44,100 nucleotides of DNA, from assembly GCF_014773365.1 (NCBI RefSeq), contig NZ_JACWUN010000020.1, positions 1 through 44,100 on the forward strand, in the 5' to 3' direction. Source of the stretch: Pelovirga terrestris. Its GTDB lineage: Bacteria; Desulfobacterota; Desulfuromonadia; Desulfuromonadales; Geopsychrobacteraceae. A program made the translations under genes and the position numbers. The notes beneath the pieces are model-generated. The model was not told the origin of the DNA. It saw only the letters and a list, made by a program, of their open reading frames with translations, and searched no databases. Shown piece after piece: positions 15,728-23,880 of this stretch; the first letter of the stretch is position 1; the number at the start of each line of letters is the position of its first letter.

Positions 15728-15976
15728 ATGAAAAAAATCAAACAAGTCATTCTGTCGCTGATCCTTACCCTTGGTGCCGTCGCTCCTGCTTTCGCCCAGG
15801 CCGGTGCACGTGAAGACAACAGCATGGTGCTGACCTATCTGTTCCTGGGAACCTGCGCGCTGATCATCCTGCTTCAGTTTGCTCCTCTGATGGCCATGGT
15901 CTTCGGCATTGTCAAAGGGATCTTCGGTAAAAAAACGCAGACAGAAGCAAAGACTGTTCCGGTGAAAACCAGATGA
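15728..15976 (+). CDS. Small membrane protein (Q-x-x-P family) with signal-like N terminus
   Basis: This 82-residue protein starts at ATG 15728, eight bases after GGAG. Residues 1-25 resemble a signal peptide (KKIKQVILSLILTLG, then APAFAQA). A single membrane segment follows (YLFLGTCALIILLQFAPLMAMVFGIVKG) with the family positions F-x-G, Q-F-A-P and G-x-x-K-G-x-F-G. The tail is Lys-rich and probably cytoplasmic. The next gene is a signal-bearing heptaheme cytochrome, so it may assist cytochrome assembly or form part of the complex; this is inference. Confidence 0.78.
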   Translation: MKKIKQVILSLILTLGAVAPAFAQAGAREDNSMVLTYLFLGTCALIILLQFAPLMAMVFGIVKGIFGKKTQTEAKTVPVKTR

Positions 15977-16044
15977 AAGCACTCTTTCTATGGTCTTTGC
16001 GACCGGATTGCCGCACGTTATGCTGTGCACGGGGAGGAATCAGG

Positions 16045-17088
16045 ATGAACTGTTTTTATATAGACAAGCTGTTGCCTATGATCTTGGGGTTGATGTTGTT
16101 CTTCATGCCATGTTCCCTGCTTGCCATGGACGCGGATTACTGCCTCATGTGCCATGGTGATACTGACATGGTCAGTGGGTCGCTCCTGATTGAGGCGACA
16201 ACCTTTGACACTACCGCCCACGCCATACTTGGCTGCACTACCTGCCATGAGTCGATCGACGACGAACACCCCAATGGTGACAGCAAACTGAGCAGAGCGA
16301 CCTGTCTCGACTGTCACGATCATCTGGGGCAGGAATATATGATGACCGATCATGCCAACTATGCCACCTGCGGTGATTGTCATAATCCCCATGAGGTCCG
16401 CGCCATGGACGCGATGGCCGGCTATGACATGAACGACAAGTGCTTTAAGTGTCATGAAGTGCCGGCCATGGTCGACCTGCACAAGCAGTGGCTACCACAG
16501 GCCAACCTGCATATTGCTAAACTTCCCTGCATCACCTGCCATACCGGCTCCGAAGGGTACGAGATTGTGCTCAATATTGTTGCCAAGCAGGATGACCGCT
16601 TTTTGAGTCGTTATGAACTGCCCGACTATCAGACATTACAGGAAATCAGCGGTGAGGCGGGAATCCTGAGCCTGATCGATAACGACGGTGACAGCTTCAT
16701 TACCCTAAGGGAGCTAAAAGCGTTCAACCGCAACCCGAAGTACCGTGACCTGCGCCTGGCTGGAACCATGGTACCGAGTGACGTGTCGCATGATTTGTCG
16801 ACCCTTGACAATCGCTACGACTGCACCTTCTGTCACGTATCCGGGCCCCAAAGTATGCAAACCAGTTTTCTTGCCATCCCGAATCGCGACGGCGGCTACC
16901 AACGAATCCAGGTAGAGCAAGGCGCCGTCCTTGACGCTCTCTACGGCACACCCGACTTTTACATGGTTGGTACAACCAGAAGCGCGTCGATGAATATTAT
17001 CGGGCTGATTATTATTTGCGGTGGTCTGGTGATGCCGGTCGGTCATGGCTTGCTGCGCTTTTTAACCCGCAAAAACCGCCAACACTAA
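16045..17088 (+). CDS. Heptaheme c-type cytochrome with C-terminal membrane anchor (CbcA-like)
   Basis: This 347-residue protein has seven CXXCH motifs (residues 33, 64, 87, 109, 133, 162 and 260 for the first Cys). An N-terminal signal segment (MILGLMLFFMPCSLLA) and a C-terminal helix (~316-338) anchor it, with the hemes in the periplasm. ATG 16045 is chosen because GGGGAGGAA precedes it and the signal sequence starts there. Between hemes 6 and 7 lies DNDGDSFITLRE (212-223), a good EF-hand-like calcium loop. The following gene is a diheme cytochrome b; together they resemble CbcBA, a menaquinol-oxidising bc complex used in metal reduction by Geobacter. Confidence 0.92.
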   Translation: MNCFYIDKLLPMILGLMLFFMPCSLLAMDADYCLMCHGDTDMVSGSLLIEATTFDTTAHAILGCTTCHESIDDEHPNGDSKLSRATCLDCHDHLGQEYMMTDHANYATCGDCHNPHEVRAMDAMAGYDMNDKCFKCHEVPAMVDLHKQWLPQANLHIAKLPCITCHTGSEGYEIVLNIVAKQDDRFLSRYELPDYQTLQEISGEAGILSLIDNDGDSFITLRELKAFNRNPKYRDLRLAGTMVPSDVSHDLSTLDNRYDCTFCHVSGPQSMQTSFLAIPNRDGGYQRIQVEQGAVLDALYGTPDFYMVGTTRSASMNIIGLIIICGGLVMPVGHGLLRFLTRKNRQH

Positions 17089-17100
17089 GGGGATTTGGTC

Positions 17101-17775
17101 ATGAGTGAAAATAAAAAAGTTTATCTGCAACCGACACCTGTACGGATCTGGCATTGGCTGAATGCTTTCGGCATCATCACCCTGACCGTTTCCGGGGCGC
17201 AGATCCGATTTCCCGAATATATTACCCTGCTTGGCAACTATAAATCGGTCATCTACCTTCACAATACCGCCGGCTTTGTCGTCGCCATATCCTTTACCTT
17301 CTGGTTTTTTTACTATGTTTTCATCGCACGGTCGATGGCAAACCTTTATGTTCCTAAAGTTGAAGAGCTGAAAACCGGGCTGTTGCGCCAGATCAAGTTC
17401 TACTTTTTAACCTACTTTCTGGGCTGGGAGAATCCGCACCACCCGACCCCCAAGAATAAATTCAATCCGATGCAGAAATCAGCCTACCTCGCCATTATGT
17501 TTGTATTGATGCCGCTGGTCAGCCTGACCGGCATCTTCATGACCAATGTTGAGCCGCTGCGGGGTGTGATCGTCATGTTGGGCGGTTTGAAGATTCTGAT
17601 GAATTTTCATTTCCTTCTCGCCTGCTGCCTGATCGCCTTTCTGCCAACCCACATGTACCTGACCACCCTTGGTCACACCCCACTTGAACACATAAAAACC
17701 ATGTGGACCGGCTGGGAAGAAGGCGAAGAAGAGGTTTCGGGGAGCGAACATATCGGTACAGTGTCAACCCGCTGA
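17101..17775 (+). CDS. Diheme cytochrome b membrane subunit (cytochrome b561 / CbcB-like)
   Basis: This 224-residue integral membrane protein has four to five helices and four well-placed histidines: His18 (IWHWLNAF), His54 (YLHNTAGF), His170 (NFHFLLAC) and His184 (PTHMYL). These suit two b hemes, as in the b subunits of hydrogenases and formate dehydrogenases. ATG 17101 follows AAGGGGAT. It would pass electrons from menaquinol to the heptaheme cytochrome encoded 12 bases upstream. The C-terminal tail is very acidic (EEGEEEVSG). A perfect palindromic terminator follows. Confidence 0.9.
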   Translation: MSENKKVYLQPTPVRIWHWLNAFGIITLTVSGAQIRFPEYITLLGNYKSVIYLHNTAGFVVAISFTFWFFYYVFIARSMANLYVPKVEELKTGLLRQIKFYFLTYFLGWENPHHPTPKNKFNPMQKSAYLAIMFVLMPLVSLTGIFMTNVEPLRGVIVMLGGLKILMNFHFLLACCLIAFLPTHMYLTTLGHTPLEHIKTMWTGWEEGEEEVSGSEHIGTVSTR

Positions 17776-17804
17776 TCAGCTGTCACAATCTAATTACTTT
17801 ATCA

Positions 17805-17830
17805 AGGGCGACACCTGCAGGTGTCGCCCT
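17805..17830. terminator. Palindromic terminator after the cytochrome operon
   Basis: A 26-base perfect palindrome, with arms AGGGCGACACCTG, lies 30 bases after the cytochrome b stop. A short T run follows after a few bases. Confidence 0.7.
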
Positions 17831-17910
17831 GCTGCATTTAAGCCCAACGGAACAAAAACGTTCTTTATTCTCCGGTCCTTTACGCAGAGCAATTCCTATC
17901 GATGAGGAAA

Positions 17911-17929
17911 TTTCCCGCCGGGCAGGAAA
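17911..17929. promoter_or_regulatory. Palindromic upstream activating site, copy 2
   Basis: TTTCCCGCCGGGCAGGAAA matches the site at 14849-14867 at 17 of 19 positions, and flanking AAA/TTT bases extend the dyad by a few base pairs to 17908-17932. It lies about 90 bases upstream of a second consensus sigma54 promoter. Confidence 0.75.
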
Positions 17930-18019
17930 TTTGTTCATGCCCCCGGGAACAACCTTCTTAAAACACCCCCTTAAAACGGCCCACCCTCCCTTTTTTTAAG
18001 GGAAAAAAGCCAAACAAGT

Positions 18020-18035
18020 TGGCACGACTACTGCT
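18020..18035 (+). promoter_or_regulatory. Sigma54 promoter before the three-helix membrane protein
   Basis: TGGCACGACTACTGCT has a perfect -24 element (TGGCACG) and a good -12 (TGCT) with correct spacing. Transcription would begin near 18047, close to the gene start at 18085. With the upstream site and terminator it fills the gene-free stretch 17776-18084. Confidence 0.85.
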
Positions 18036-18084
18036 TTAAATAAGTAGCAAGATCCGTAGCAACCAAGTCACGATGGAGGCCAAC

Positions 18085-18576
18085 ATGACAAAGAATGATC
18101 AATCCAAGGGTGGCACTGCTACCCACACCAGCCGGCGGCAGAAGATCCGTGACAATGGTCATCATCTGGCACGTCACAACCTGTGGGAACTGTTTCTTTT
18201 CCTCCTGGTAAGCATCTGCGCTTACAATGTACGCGAGTTGAACCTGTTCACCATGGCCTCCGAACCTCTGCGCCAACTTCTCGGCTACCCACCACCGGCC
18301 TATATGATCAGCATCGCCCTGGCCGTCTATTTTGGTTCCTCCGTGGTTCTGGGGCTGAAGGCCCTGGCGTATCGAACCAAACCGACAAGCACCTGGAACC
18401 ATCTCGGCTACCGCAGTGCGTTCTATTTCTTTTATAGCTTCACCGGCAGTATCGCGGAACATTTTTTACCCGTACTGCTGCTTGGGCTGTTGCTCTATGG
18501 ACTGGATCAGTGTCATCTGCGCCTTTACAACCAGGGCACAATGCATGGTTTTGATGGTGTCTCAGAAAATCTATGA
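18085..18576 (+). CDS. Three-helix membrane protein of unknown function, sigma54-controlled
   Basis: This 163-residue protein starts at ATG 18085, five bases after GGAGG. A basic N terminus (SRRQKIRDNGHHLARHN) is followed by three membrane segments: LWELFLFLLVSICAYNV, YMISIALAVYFGSSVVLGL and HFLPVLLLGLLLYGL. Histidines flank the first helix (HHLARH) and the third (EHFLP). No named family is recognised. The shared palindrome and promoter type tie it to the cytochrome operon upstream, so it may belong to the same respiratory response. Confidence 0.75.
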   Translation: MTKNDQSKGGTATHTSRRQKIRDNGHHLARHNLWELFLFLLVSICAYNVRELNLFTMASEPLRQLLGYPPPAYMISIALAVYFGSSVVLGLKALAYRTKPTSTWNHLGYRSAFYFFYSFTGSIAEHFLPVLLLGLLLYGLDQCHLRLYNQGTMHGFDGVSENL

Positions 18577-18610
18577 GCAGGGAAGGGCAATGACGAGCAG
18601 GAGAAATACG

Positions 18611-18635
18611 CCAGATGCGCCAGGGGCGCATCTGG
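18611..18635. terminator. Hairpin between convergent genes
   Basis: Perfect 11-base arms CCAGATGCGCC / GGCGCATCTGG enclose a three-base loop between the convergent membrane-protein and ilvE genes. TCAAAAAAG follows on the plus strand, so on the minus strand the A/T run precedes the stem; bidirectional termination is likely but not canonical. Confidence 0.55.
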
Positions 18636-18651
18636 TCAAAAAAGAGAATGG

Positions 18652-19716
18652 CTACAATAATGTGACCCAGTTGTGAGAATCCGCTTCCTTGCCATACTGG
18701 ATAGCGGTCAGCTTATGATAAAGCTCCATCGTCAATTTACCGGGCTGACCGTCGCCCAACCGGACACAGGAGTCTTTGTAGCAGAATGAACCAACCGGCG
18801 AGATAACAACCGCCGTGCCGGTGCCAAAAGCTTCAGTCAAGCGACCATTTGTCGCCCCTTCCATCACCTCATCCACGGTCAGGGCACGCTCTTCAATCTG
18901 ATAGCCCATGTCACCAAGCAGCGTCAGGGCACTGCGCCGGGTGATGCCGTCAAGAACCGTCCCACGCAGGGGTGAGGTGACAATCTTGCCGTCATAAAGA
19001 AACAGCATATTCATGCTGCCGACCTCTTCAACAAAGCGCTTTTCTTTGGCATCAAGCCACAACACCTGATCGTAACCGTCCTCGGCTGCCTGCTTGGCGG
19101 CATAGAGACTGGCAGCGTAATTACCGCCGGTTTTGGCCTCCCCAGTGCCCCCTTCGGTAGCGCGCACATAAAAATCGGAGATCCAGATTTTCACCGGTGC
19201 GACGCCACCCTTGTAGTAGGCACCCACCGGCGACAGGATGATGTAGCACAGATATTTGTTGGATGGACGAACCCCGAGCATCGGCTCTGTGGCAATCATG
19301 GTCGGGCGGATGTATAGACTGGTGCCTTGATTATGGGGAACCCAGTCAGCTTCGAGACGAATCAGCTCAAGCAGAGCATCGAGAACGAAGCGCTCGTCAA
19401 CTTCCGGCATGCACATGCGCCGAGCGCTGCGATTAAACCGCGCGAAGTTGTCAGCGGGGCGAAACAGGGCGATAGTGCCATCGGCACGACGAAAGGCTTT
19501 CAGCCCTTCAAAAATTTCCTGGGCGTAGTGAAAAACCATAGCGGCCGGATCCAGGACAAAGGGGGCGTAGGGCTGAATCCGGGCGGAATGCCAGCCCTTA
19601 CCGCTATCGTATTCCATGACAAACATACGATCGGTGAACTGCTTGCCGAACACCAGGTTGTTTTCGTCGCTGATGCGTGGTTTGGGGTGGTCAATCGGAA
19701 GAATTTGCAGATCCAT
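18652..19716 (-). CDS. ilvE: Branched-chain amino acid aminotransferase
   Basis: This 354-residue PLP enzyme of fold type IV would transfer amino groups between glutamate and the 2-oxo acids of Val, Leu and Ile. Visible family features are FHYAQEIFEGLKAFR, RFNRSARRMCMP, SLYIRPTMIAT, the catalytic Lys segment EAKTGGNYAAS, EEVGSMNMLF and TVLDGITRRSAL, and GTAVVISPVG. The length is normal for the larger bacterial IlvE type. The ATG follows GGAG at a normal distance. It appears monocistronic. Its glutamate supply is provided by the split glutamate synthase in the same window. The upstream gap to 20011 carries only weak promoter candidates. Confidence 0.94.
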   Translation of the reverse strand: MDLQILPIDHPKPRISDENNLVFGKQFTDRMFVMEYDSGKGWHSARIQPYAPFVLDPAAMVFHYAQEIFEGLKAFRRADGTIALFRPADNFARFNRSARRMCMPEVDERFVLDALLELIRLEADWVPHNQGTSLYIRPTMIATEPMLGVRPSNKYLCYIILSPVGAYYKGGVAPVKIWISDFYVRATEGGTGEAKTGGNYAASLYAAKQAAEDGYDQVLWLDAKEKRFVEEVGSMNMLFLYDGKIVTSPLRGTVLDGITRRSALTLLGDMGYQIEERALTVDEVMEGATNGRLTEAFGTGTAVVISPVGSFCYKDSCVRLGDGQPGKLTMELYHKLTAIQYGKEADSHNWVTLL

Positions 19717-19942
19717 GGCACCTGTCTCCTGCGGTTGATGTCAGTTGATGGCGTCGCAAAAACTCACCAACGGCTGCATTGCTGCCATTGCATTTGGCGC
19801 TTTTTTCTTCACCATCCAACCTGATACTTTTTTGCAAAGGCATCTCAGTTATTCCGGATGAAATACTTAGCACAGCCGCCCGCTCACCTGCAACACTATC
19901 CTGATCCTTACAGCAGGGGAAAAAGTCAACAGGAACGGTTGT

Positions 19943-19971
19943 TTGACTCTTGTCTGAGGGACTTGTGATAC
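19943..19971 (+). promoter_or_regulatory. Weak promoter candidate before the SDR gene
   Basis: TTGACT (19943-19948) is followed after 17 bases by TGATAC, a poor -10. It precedes the AAGGAG and ATG of the SDR gene by about 40 bases and could serve the SDR/larA/HDOD operon. Confidence 0.3.
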
Positions 19972-20010
19972 AGTAAGGTGATCATTGGCCTTTTTACAAG
20001 GAGAATATCC

Positions 20011-20796
20011 ATGGATCTGCAATTGCAAGGACAGGCGGCACTGGTCATGGCCTCGAGTCGAGGGCTGGGCAAGGCGGTGGCAACCCAATTGGCCCTTGAG
20101 GGATGTCATGTCATGATCACCGGTCGCGATGCGACGGTTCTGAAACAAGCCCGCAGCGAGATCGCCGCCCAGACTTCCAGCAAAGTAGCTGCCTGCGTAG
20201 CCGACATGAGCAACCCAGAGGATATCAGCAAACTGGTCGCAGACACCTGTGAACAACTGGGCGGCATCAATATCCTGATCAACAATTCCGGTGGCCCACC
20301 GGGGGGAGACTTCGATCAACTCGATGATAGCCACTGGCAATCGGCCTTTGAATTAACCCTGCTGGCCTACGTGCGTACGATCCGCGCCAGCCTGCCCGCC
20401 CTGAAAAAAAATGGCGGGCGCATTATCAATATTACCTCCTCGTCGGTGAAACAACCGATTCCCGGCCTGCTGCTTTCCAACGCCTTTCGCATGGGGATGC
20501 TGGGCCTGGGCAAGAGCCTGGCCAACGAACTGGCAAAGGACAAGGTCCTGGTCCACACGGTTGCACCGGGACGGGTAGCCACCGATCGCACGGTCTACCT
20601 CGATCAACTCAAGGCCGATCAGCGCGGCGTTGCGATAGAGCAGATTCGCGCAGAGAATCAGCAGCTGATTCCTTTGGGGCGCTATGGCAAGACTGACGAA
20701 TTTGCCCGAGTTGTCACCTTTCTCGCCTCACCGGTATGTTCTTACATGACCGGCGATATTATCCAGGTTGATGGCGGCATGATCAAAGGGTATTAA
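20011..20796 (+). CDS. Short-chain dehydrogenase/reductase with atypical active site
   Basis: This 261-residue protein has the Rossmann SDR layout: MASSRGLGKAVA as the nucleotide loop, ADMSNPEDI, NNSGGPPGG in place of NNAG, GGRIINITSSS with the active Ser, and PGRVATDRT. At the usual YxxxK position the sequence is SNAFR, so catalytic Tyr and Lys are replaced by Ser156 and Arg160. A known SDR subgroup shows the same NSGGPP and SN-x-x-R pattern; its substrate is unclear. ATG 20011 follows AAGGAG. The LarA-like gene starts three bases after the stop, indicating an operon. Confidence 0.88.
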   Translation: MDLQLQGQAALVMASSRGLGKAVATQLALEGCHVMITGRDATVLKQARSEIAAQTSSKVAACVADMSNPEDISKLVADTCEQLGGINILINNSGGPPGGDFDQLDDSHWQSAFELTLLAYVRTIRASLPALKKNGGRIINITSSSVKQPIPGLLLSNAFRMGMLGLGKSLANELAKDKVLVHTVAPGRVATDRTVYLDQLKADQRGVAIEQIRAENQQLIPLGRYGKTDEFARVVTFLASPVCSYMTGDIIQVDGGMIKGY

Positions 20797-20799
20797 TCA

Positions 20800-22083
20800 G
20801 TGACCGATATTGTTTTAAAATACGGCTCCACCAGCGTCCCCTGTCGTCTGCCCGGCGGCCAACTGCTGCAGATGAAGCAGATCACGGCGTTGCAGCCGGC
20901 CCACCAGCTGGTCAATGAGGCACTGCAGCATCCGATCGGCACGCCGCCATTGCCGGGGATGGTCAACGCGGGGGACAAGGTGGTCATTGTCACCTCTGAT
21001 ATTACCCGGTATTCGGCCAGCGAGGTCTATCTGCCTCTGGTAGTTGATGAACTCAATCGCTGCAGCATAGCAGATGAGAACATCAGCATCCTCATCGCCC
21101 TGGGAATCCATCGTGGACAAACAGCAGAGGAACACCGCAAGATCCTTGGCCCTCTCTATGGCCGCATTGCTGTTTATGATCATGATTGTGACGATCCTGA
21201 ACAGCTGGTCGACCTGGGGATAACCGATGGCGGGATTCCGGTGCAGATCAATCGCCGGGTGATGGCCGCAGATCGGGTGATTGTCACCGGGACCATCGGC
21301 TTTCACTATTTTGCCGGCTTCGGTGGTGGTCGCAAGGGGCTGGTGCCGGGGGTTGCGAGCCGCGAAACCTGTATGGCCAGTCATTTTGCCGTGTTTAATC
21401 CGCCGGAAATCGGCGGCAAACACCCCTCTGCCGTGACCGGGGTGCTCGCCGGCAACCCGGTCCATCGCAATCTGTTGCAAGCCGCGCAGCGGGTCGAACC
21501 TGACTTTCTCCTTAATACCGTGCTGGGGCCGAACAAGGAAATCGTTGCCGTCTTTTGTGGTGAACTGGAACAGGCGCATCTCGCCGGTTGCGAGCTGGTA
21601 CGCTCCCTTTATAGCGTGCCGGTCACCGCTGCCGCTGATCTGGCAATTATCTCCTGCGGCGGCGAACCTAAAGACATCAACTTTATCCAGGCGCAAAAAG
21701 CCCTTGATTACGGTTGCCGGGCGGTCAAGCCAGGGGGTACGATTATCTTTCTTGCTGCCTGTCGCGACGGGTTCGGTTATCCGACCTTTTTCGACTGGTT
21801 CCGTTATCAGGATCTTGACCAGTTCGAAGCGGCCCTGCGCGCAAACTACCAGATTAACGGACAGACCGCTCACGCCGTGCTGGCCCGCGCCCGACGCTTC
21901 CGCATCCTGCTGATCAGTGAGTTCAACAGTGAGCAAACTGCCGCTATGGGGATGGAAAAATCAGCCGATCTGCAGACCGCTCTTGCGCAGGTATTACCCA
22001 CCCTGCCCAGCAATTTTTCCAGCGTGATTATCCCCGACGGTGGGACGATACTACCGGTCGTTACGCCCCCGACGACAACCTGA
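20800..22083 (+). CDS. larA: LarA-family protein (nickel-pincer lactate racemase-like)
   Basis: This 427-residue protein aligns with LarA residues needed for the nickel-pincer cofactor and racemisation: Arg70 in DITR, His104 in GIHRGQ, His169 in GFHYFAGFGGGRKGL, Lys179 in the same segment and His195 in ASHFAVF. LarA racemases interconvert D- and L-2-hydroxy acids; the family has many substrates, so lactate is only probable. The GTG at 20800 lies three bases after the SDR stop. No larB/C/E cofactor genes are in this window. glcD/glcF-like genes 2 kb downstream support a 2-hydroxyacid role. Confidence 0.85.
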   Translation: MTDIVLKYGSTSVPCRLPGGQLLQMKQITALQPAHQLVNEALQHPIGTPPLPGMVNAGDKVVIVTSDITRYSASEVYLPLVVDELNRCSIADENISILIALGIHRGQTAEEHRKILGPLYGRIAVYDHDCDDPEQLVDLGITDGGIPVQINRRVMAADRVIVTGTIGFHYFAGFGGGRKGLVPGVASRETCMASHFAVFNPPEIGGKHPSAVTGVLAGNPVHRNLLQAAQRVEPDFLLNTVLGPNKEIVAVFCGELEQAHLAGCELVRSLYSVPVTAAADLAIISCGGEPKDINFIQAQKALDYGCRAVKPGGTIIFLAACRDGFGYPTFFDWFRYQDLDQFEAALRANYQINGQTAHAVLARARRFRILLISEFNSEQTAAMGMEKSADLQTALAQVLPTLPSNFSSVIIPDGGTILPVVTPPTTT

Positions 22084-22104
22084 AGACGACAGGAATAACA
22101 AGAC

Positions 22105-23670
22105 ATGGCAACCCGACAAGAGGTTTTAAAAAAAGTCATTGATTCGGGGTCCCTGCCGACCCTTTCAACGGTCGCGTCGACCCTGATCAACATTACCGGC
22201 AAGGAAGAAACCACCACCTATGACATCAGTAAGCTGATTGCCCAGGATGTTTCCTTGTCAACCAAGATCCTCAAGGTGGTCAACTCCTCCTTTTATAATT
22301 TTCCCAACGAGGTCGGCACCATTCAACAGGCGGTCGCTATCCTCGGCACCAATGCGGTGCGCAGTCTGGTGCTGTCCTTTTCCTTTTTGAATCTTGAACG
22401 GCCCCGCCATGGCAGCGGCTTCAACTACGAGCAGTTCTGGGAACAGTCGTTGGCAGCGGCGGTCACCGCCAAACTGATTATGGCCAAGGTCTCTTCAGAG
22501 CGTGATCAGGAAGACATCTTTACCGTCAGCCTGCTGCAGAAACTCGGCAAACTGATTTTTGCCAGCGCCTATCGTGACCTTTACGACGAACTGCTGCAAG
22601 AGGCGGACGGTGATGAGGGGCGGTTGCTGCAACTGGAAGAAGAGCGGATCGGCGCTAACCATGCCTTTATTGGCGGCGAGGCGGCGCGCCACTGGAACTT
22701 TCCCGACAGTCTGGCCATCCCGATTGCTCACCATCACGACCCGGCAGGCTACACCGGCAAGAATGCCGGGCTGCTCACCGATATCCGCGTTGCTCATCTG
22801 GCCTCGCTGGTCGCCAACATCATGTACTCCGGCAACCCGATTGGCTATCACACGCCGTTTCGTGACGGCGCGCGCAAGATGTTCAAGCTCGACACCGACG
22901 CCATTGATCAGATTCTTACCCGGGTCAACACTGAAGTAGAGGCGGCCGCCAAGTACTTCGGCCTGAAGATTGAAGGTACGGCTTCTATTCCGGAATTGCT
23001 GCAACAGGCCAACATTGAACTGAGCCTGCTCAACATGAGCTACGAACAAATCAATCGCGAACTGGTACAGGCCAAGATGCAACTGGAAAAACTGACTAAA
23101 GAACTGGAAACGAAAAACAGCTACCTTGAGGGAATCGTTAATCTGGACGGCTTGACCGGCATCTATAATCATCGCTACTTCCAGGAATTTCTCGATAAAG
23201 AACTCAGTCGCAGCAATCGCCTTGGCAACAAGCTCTGCCTGGTTCTGGCGGATATCGATAACTTCAAGAAATTTAATGACTTTTACGGTCATCAAGCGGG
23301 CGACTATGTTCTCAAGGAATTTGCCGGACGCTGTAACAGCATGATTCGCGAATATGATTTAAGCGCCCGCTATGGCGGCGAGGAGTTTGTTTTTGTCCTG
23401 CCGGAAACCACCATAGAAGATGCCCTGATCGTCGCGGAAAAAATTCGCGCTGAAATCGAACAGCATAAATTTGAGTATGATGGTGACGACTACCGGGTGA
23501 CCTCCAGTTTTGGAGTAGCCCAGTTTGACGGTAATGACAATGGTCGCCGCATCACCAAAACGGTACTGATTGAACGGGCCGACCAGGCCCTCTACAGTGC
23601 CAAGAAAAAAGGGCGCAATCGGGTCGAAGCCTACGCGGAAAAGACCGGCTGGTTCGGTAAAGCCAAGTAG
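22105..23670 (+). CDS. HDOD-GGDEF signalling protein (diguanylate cyclase)
   Basis: This 521-residue cytoplasmic protein has an N-terminal HDOD domain (~10-210; SLPTLSTVASTLINI, QDVSLSTKILKVVNSSFY, AVAILGTNAVRSLVLS). A coiled coil (~310-340) leads to a GGDEF domain (~345-510). The active site GGEEF is intact, with DIDNFKKFND and the inhibitory-site motif REYD five residues before it, so cyclic di-GMP synthesis with product inhibition is expected. It follows larA by 21 bases in the same direction, so it is probably in the same operon, an unusual link between hydroxyacid metabolism and c-di-GMP. Confidence 0.9.
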   Translation: MATRQEVLKKVIDSGSLPTLSTVASTLINITGKEETTTYDISKLIAQDVSLSTKILKVVNSSFYNFPNEVGTIQQAVAILGTNAVRSLVLSFSFLNLERPRHGSGFNYEQFWEQSLAAAVTAKLIMAKVSSERDQEDIFTVSLLQKLGKLIFASAYRDLYDELLQEADGDEGRLLQLEEERIGANHAFIGGEAARHWNFPDSLAIPIAHHHDPAGYTGKNAGLLTDIRVAHLASLVANIMYSGNPIGYHTPFRDGARKMFKLDTDAIDQILTRVNTEVEAAAKYFGLKIEGTASIPELLQQANIELSLLNMSYEQINRELVQAKMQLEKLTKELETKNSYLEGIVNLDGLTGIYNHRYFQEFLDKELSRSNRLGNKLCLVLADIDNFKKFNDFYGHQAGDYVLKEFAGRCNSMIREYDLSARYGGEEFVFVLPETTIEDALIVAEKIRAEIEQHKFEYDGDDYRVTSSFGVAQFDGNDNGRRITKTVLIERADQALYSAKKKGRNRVEAYAEKTGWFGKAK

Positions 23671-23707
23671 AATTAGTGTAACTATTCACCACTGTCCTTG
23701 CGCAGGG

Positions 23708-23802
23708 TCGGGGTTTCTGTGGCAAGGGTGTTTGTCGCCATGGATGGCGACAACAAGCGGTCAGGGATGACGAAAATGCGTCCCTTGACAGAGGAACCCC
23801 GA
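23708..23802. repeat. Composite inverted-repeat element, copy 1
   Basis: Outer arms TCGGGGTTTCTGTGGCAAGGG and the complement of its right end pair over 21 bases with about four mismatches. An inner perfect stem TTGTCGCCA/TGGCGACAA lies at 23732-23753. About 70 bases are shared with 26742-26810. It may be a miniature mobile element or a structured terminator after the HDOD-GGDEF gene. Confidence 0.7.
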
Positions 23803-23880
23803 TCCGGTGCTGAACAGATACGAATTATTTTAGTAGGTCATTTGACAATGCTTTAGAGAAAAGTGATCGAAAGGTATCCC

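Noticed and set aside
20815-21936. A 373-codon frame opposite larA
   Set aside because: It is the complement of a gene with intact LarA active-site residues and shows no domain of its own.
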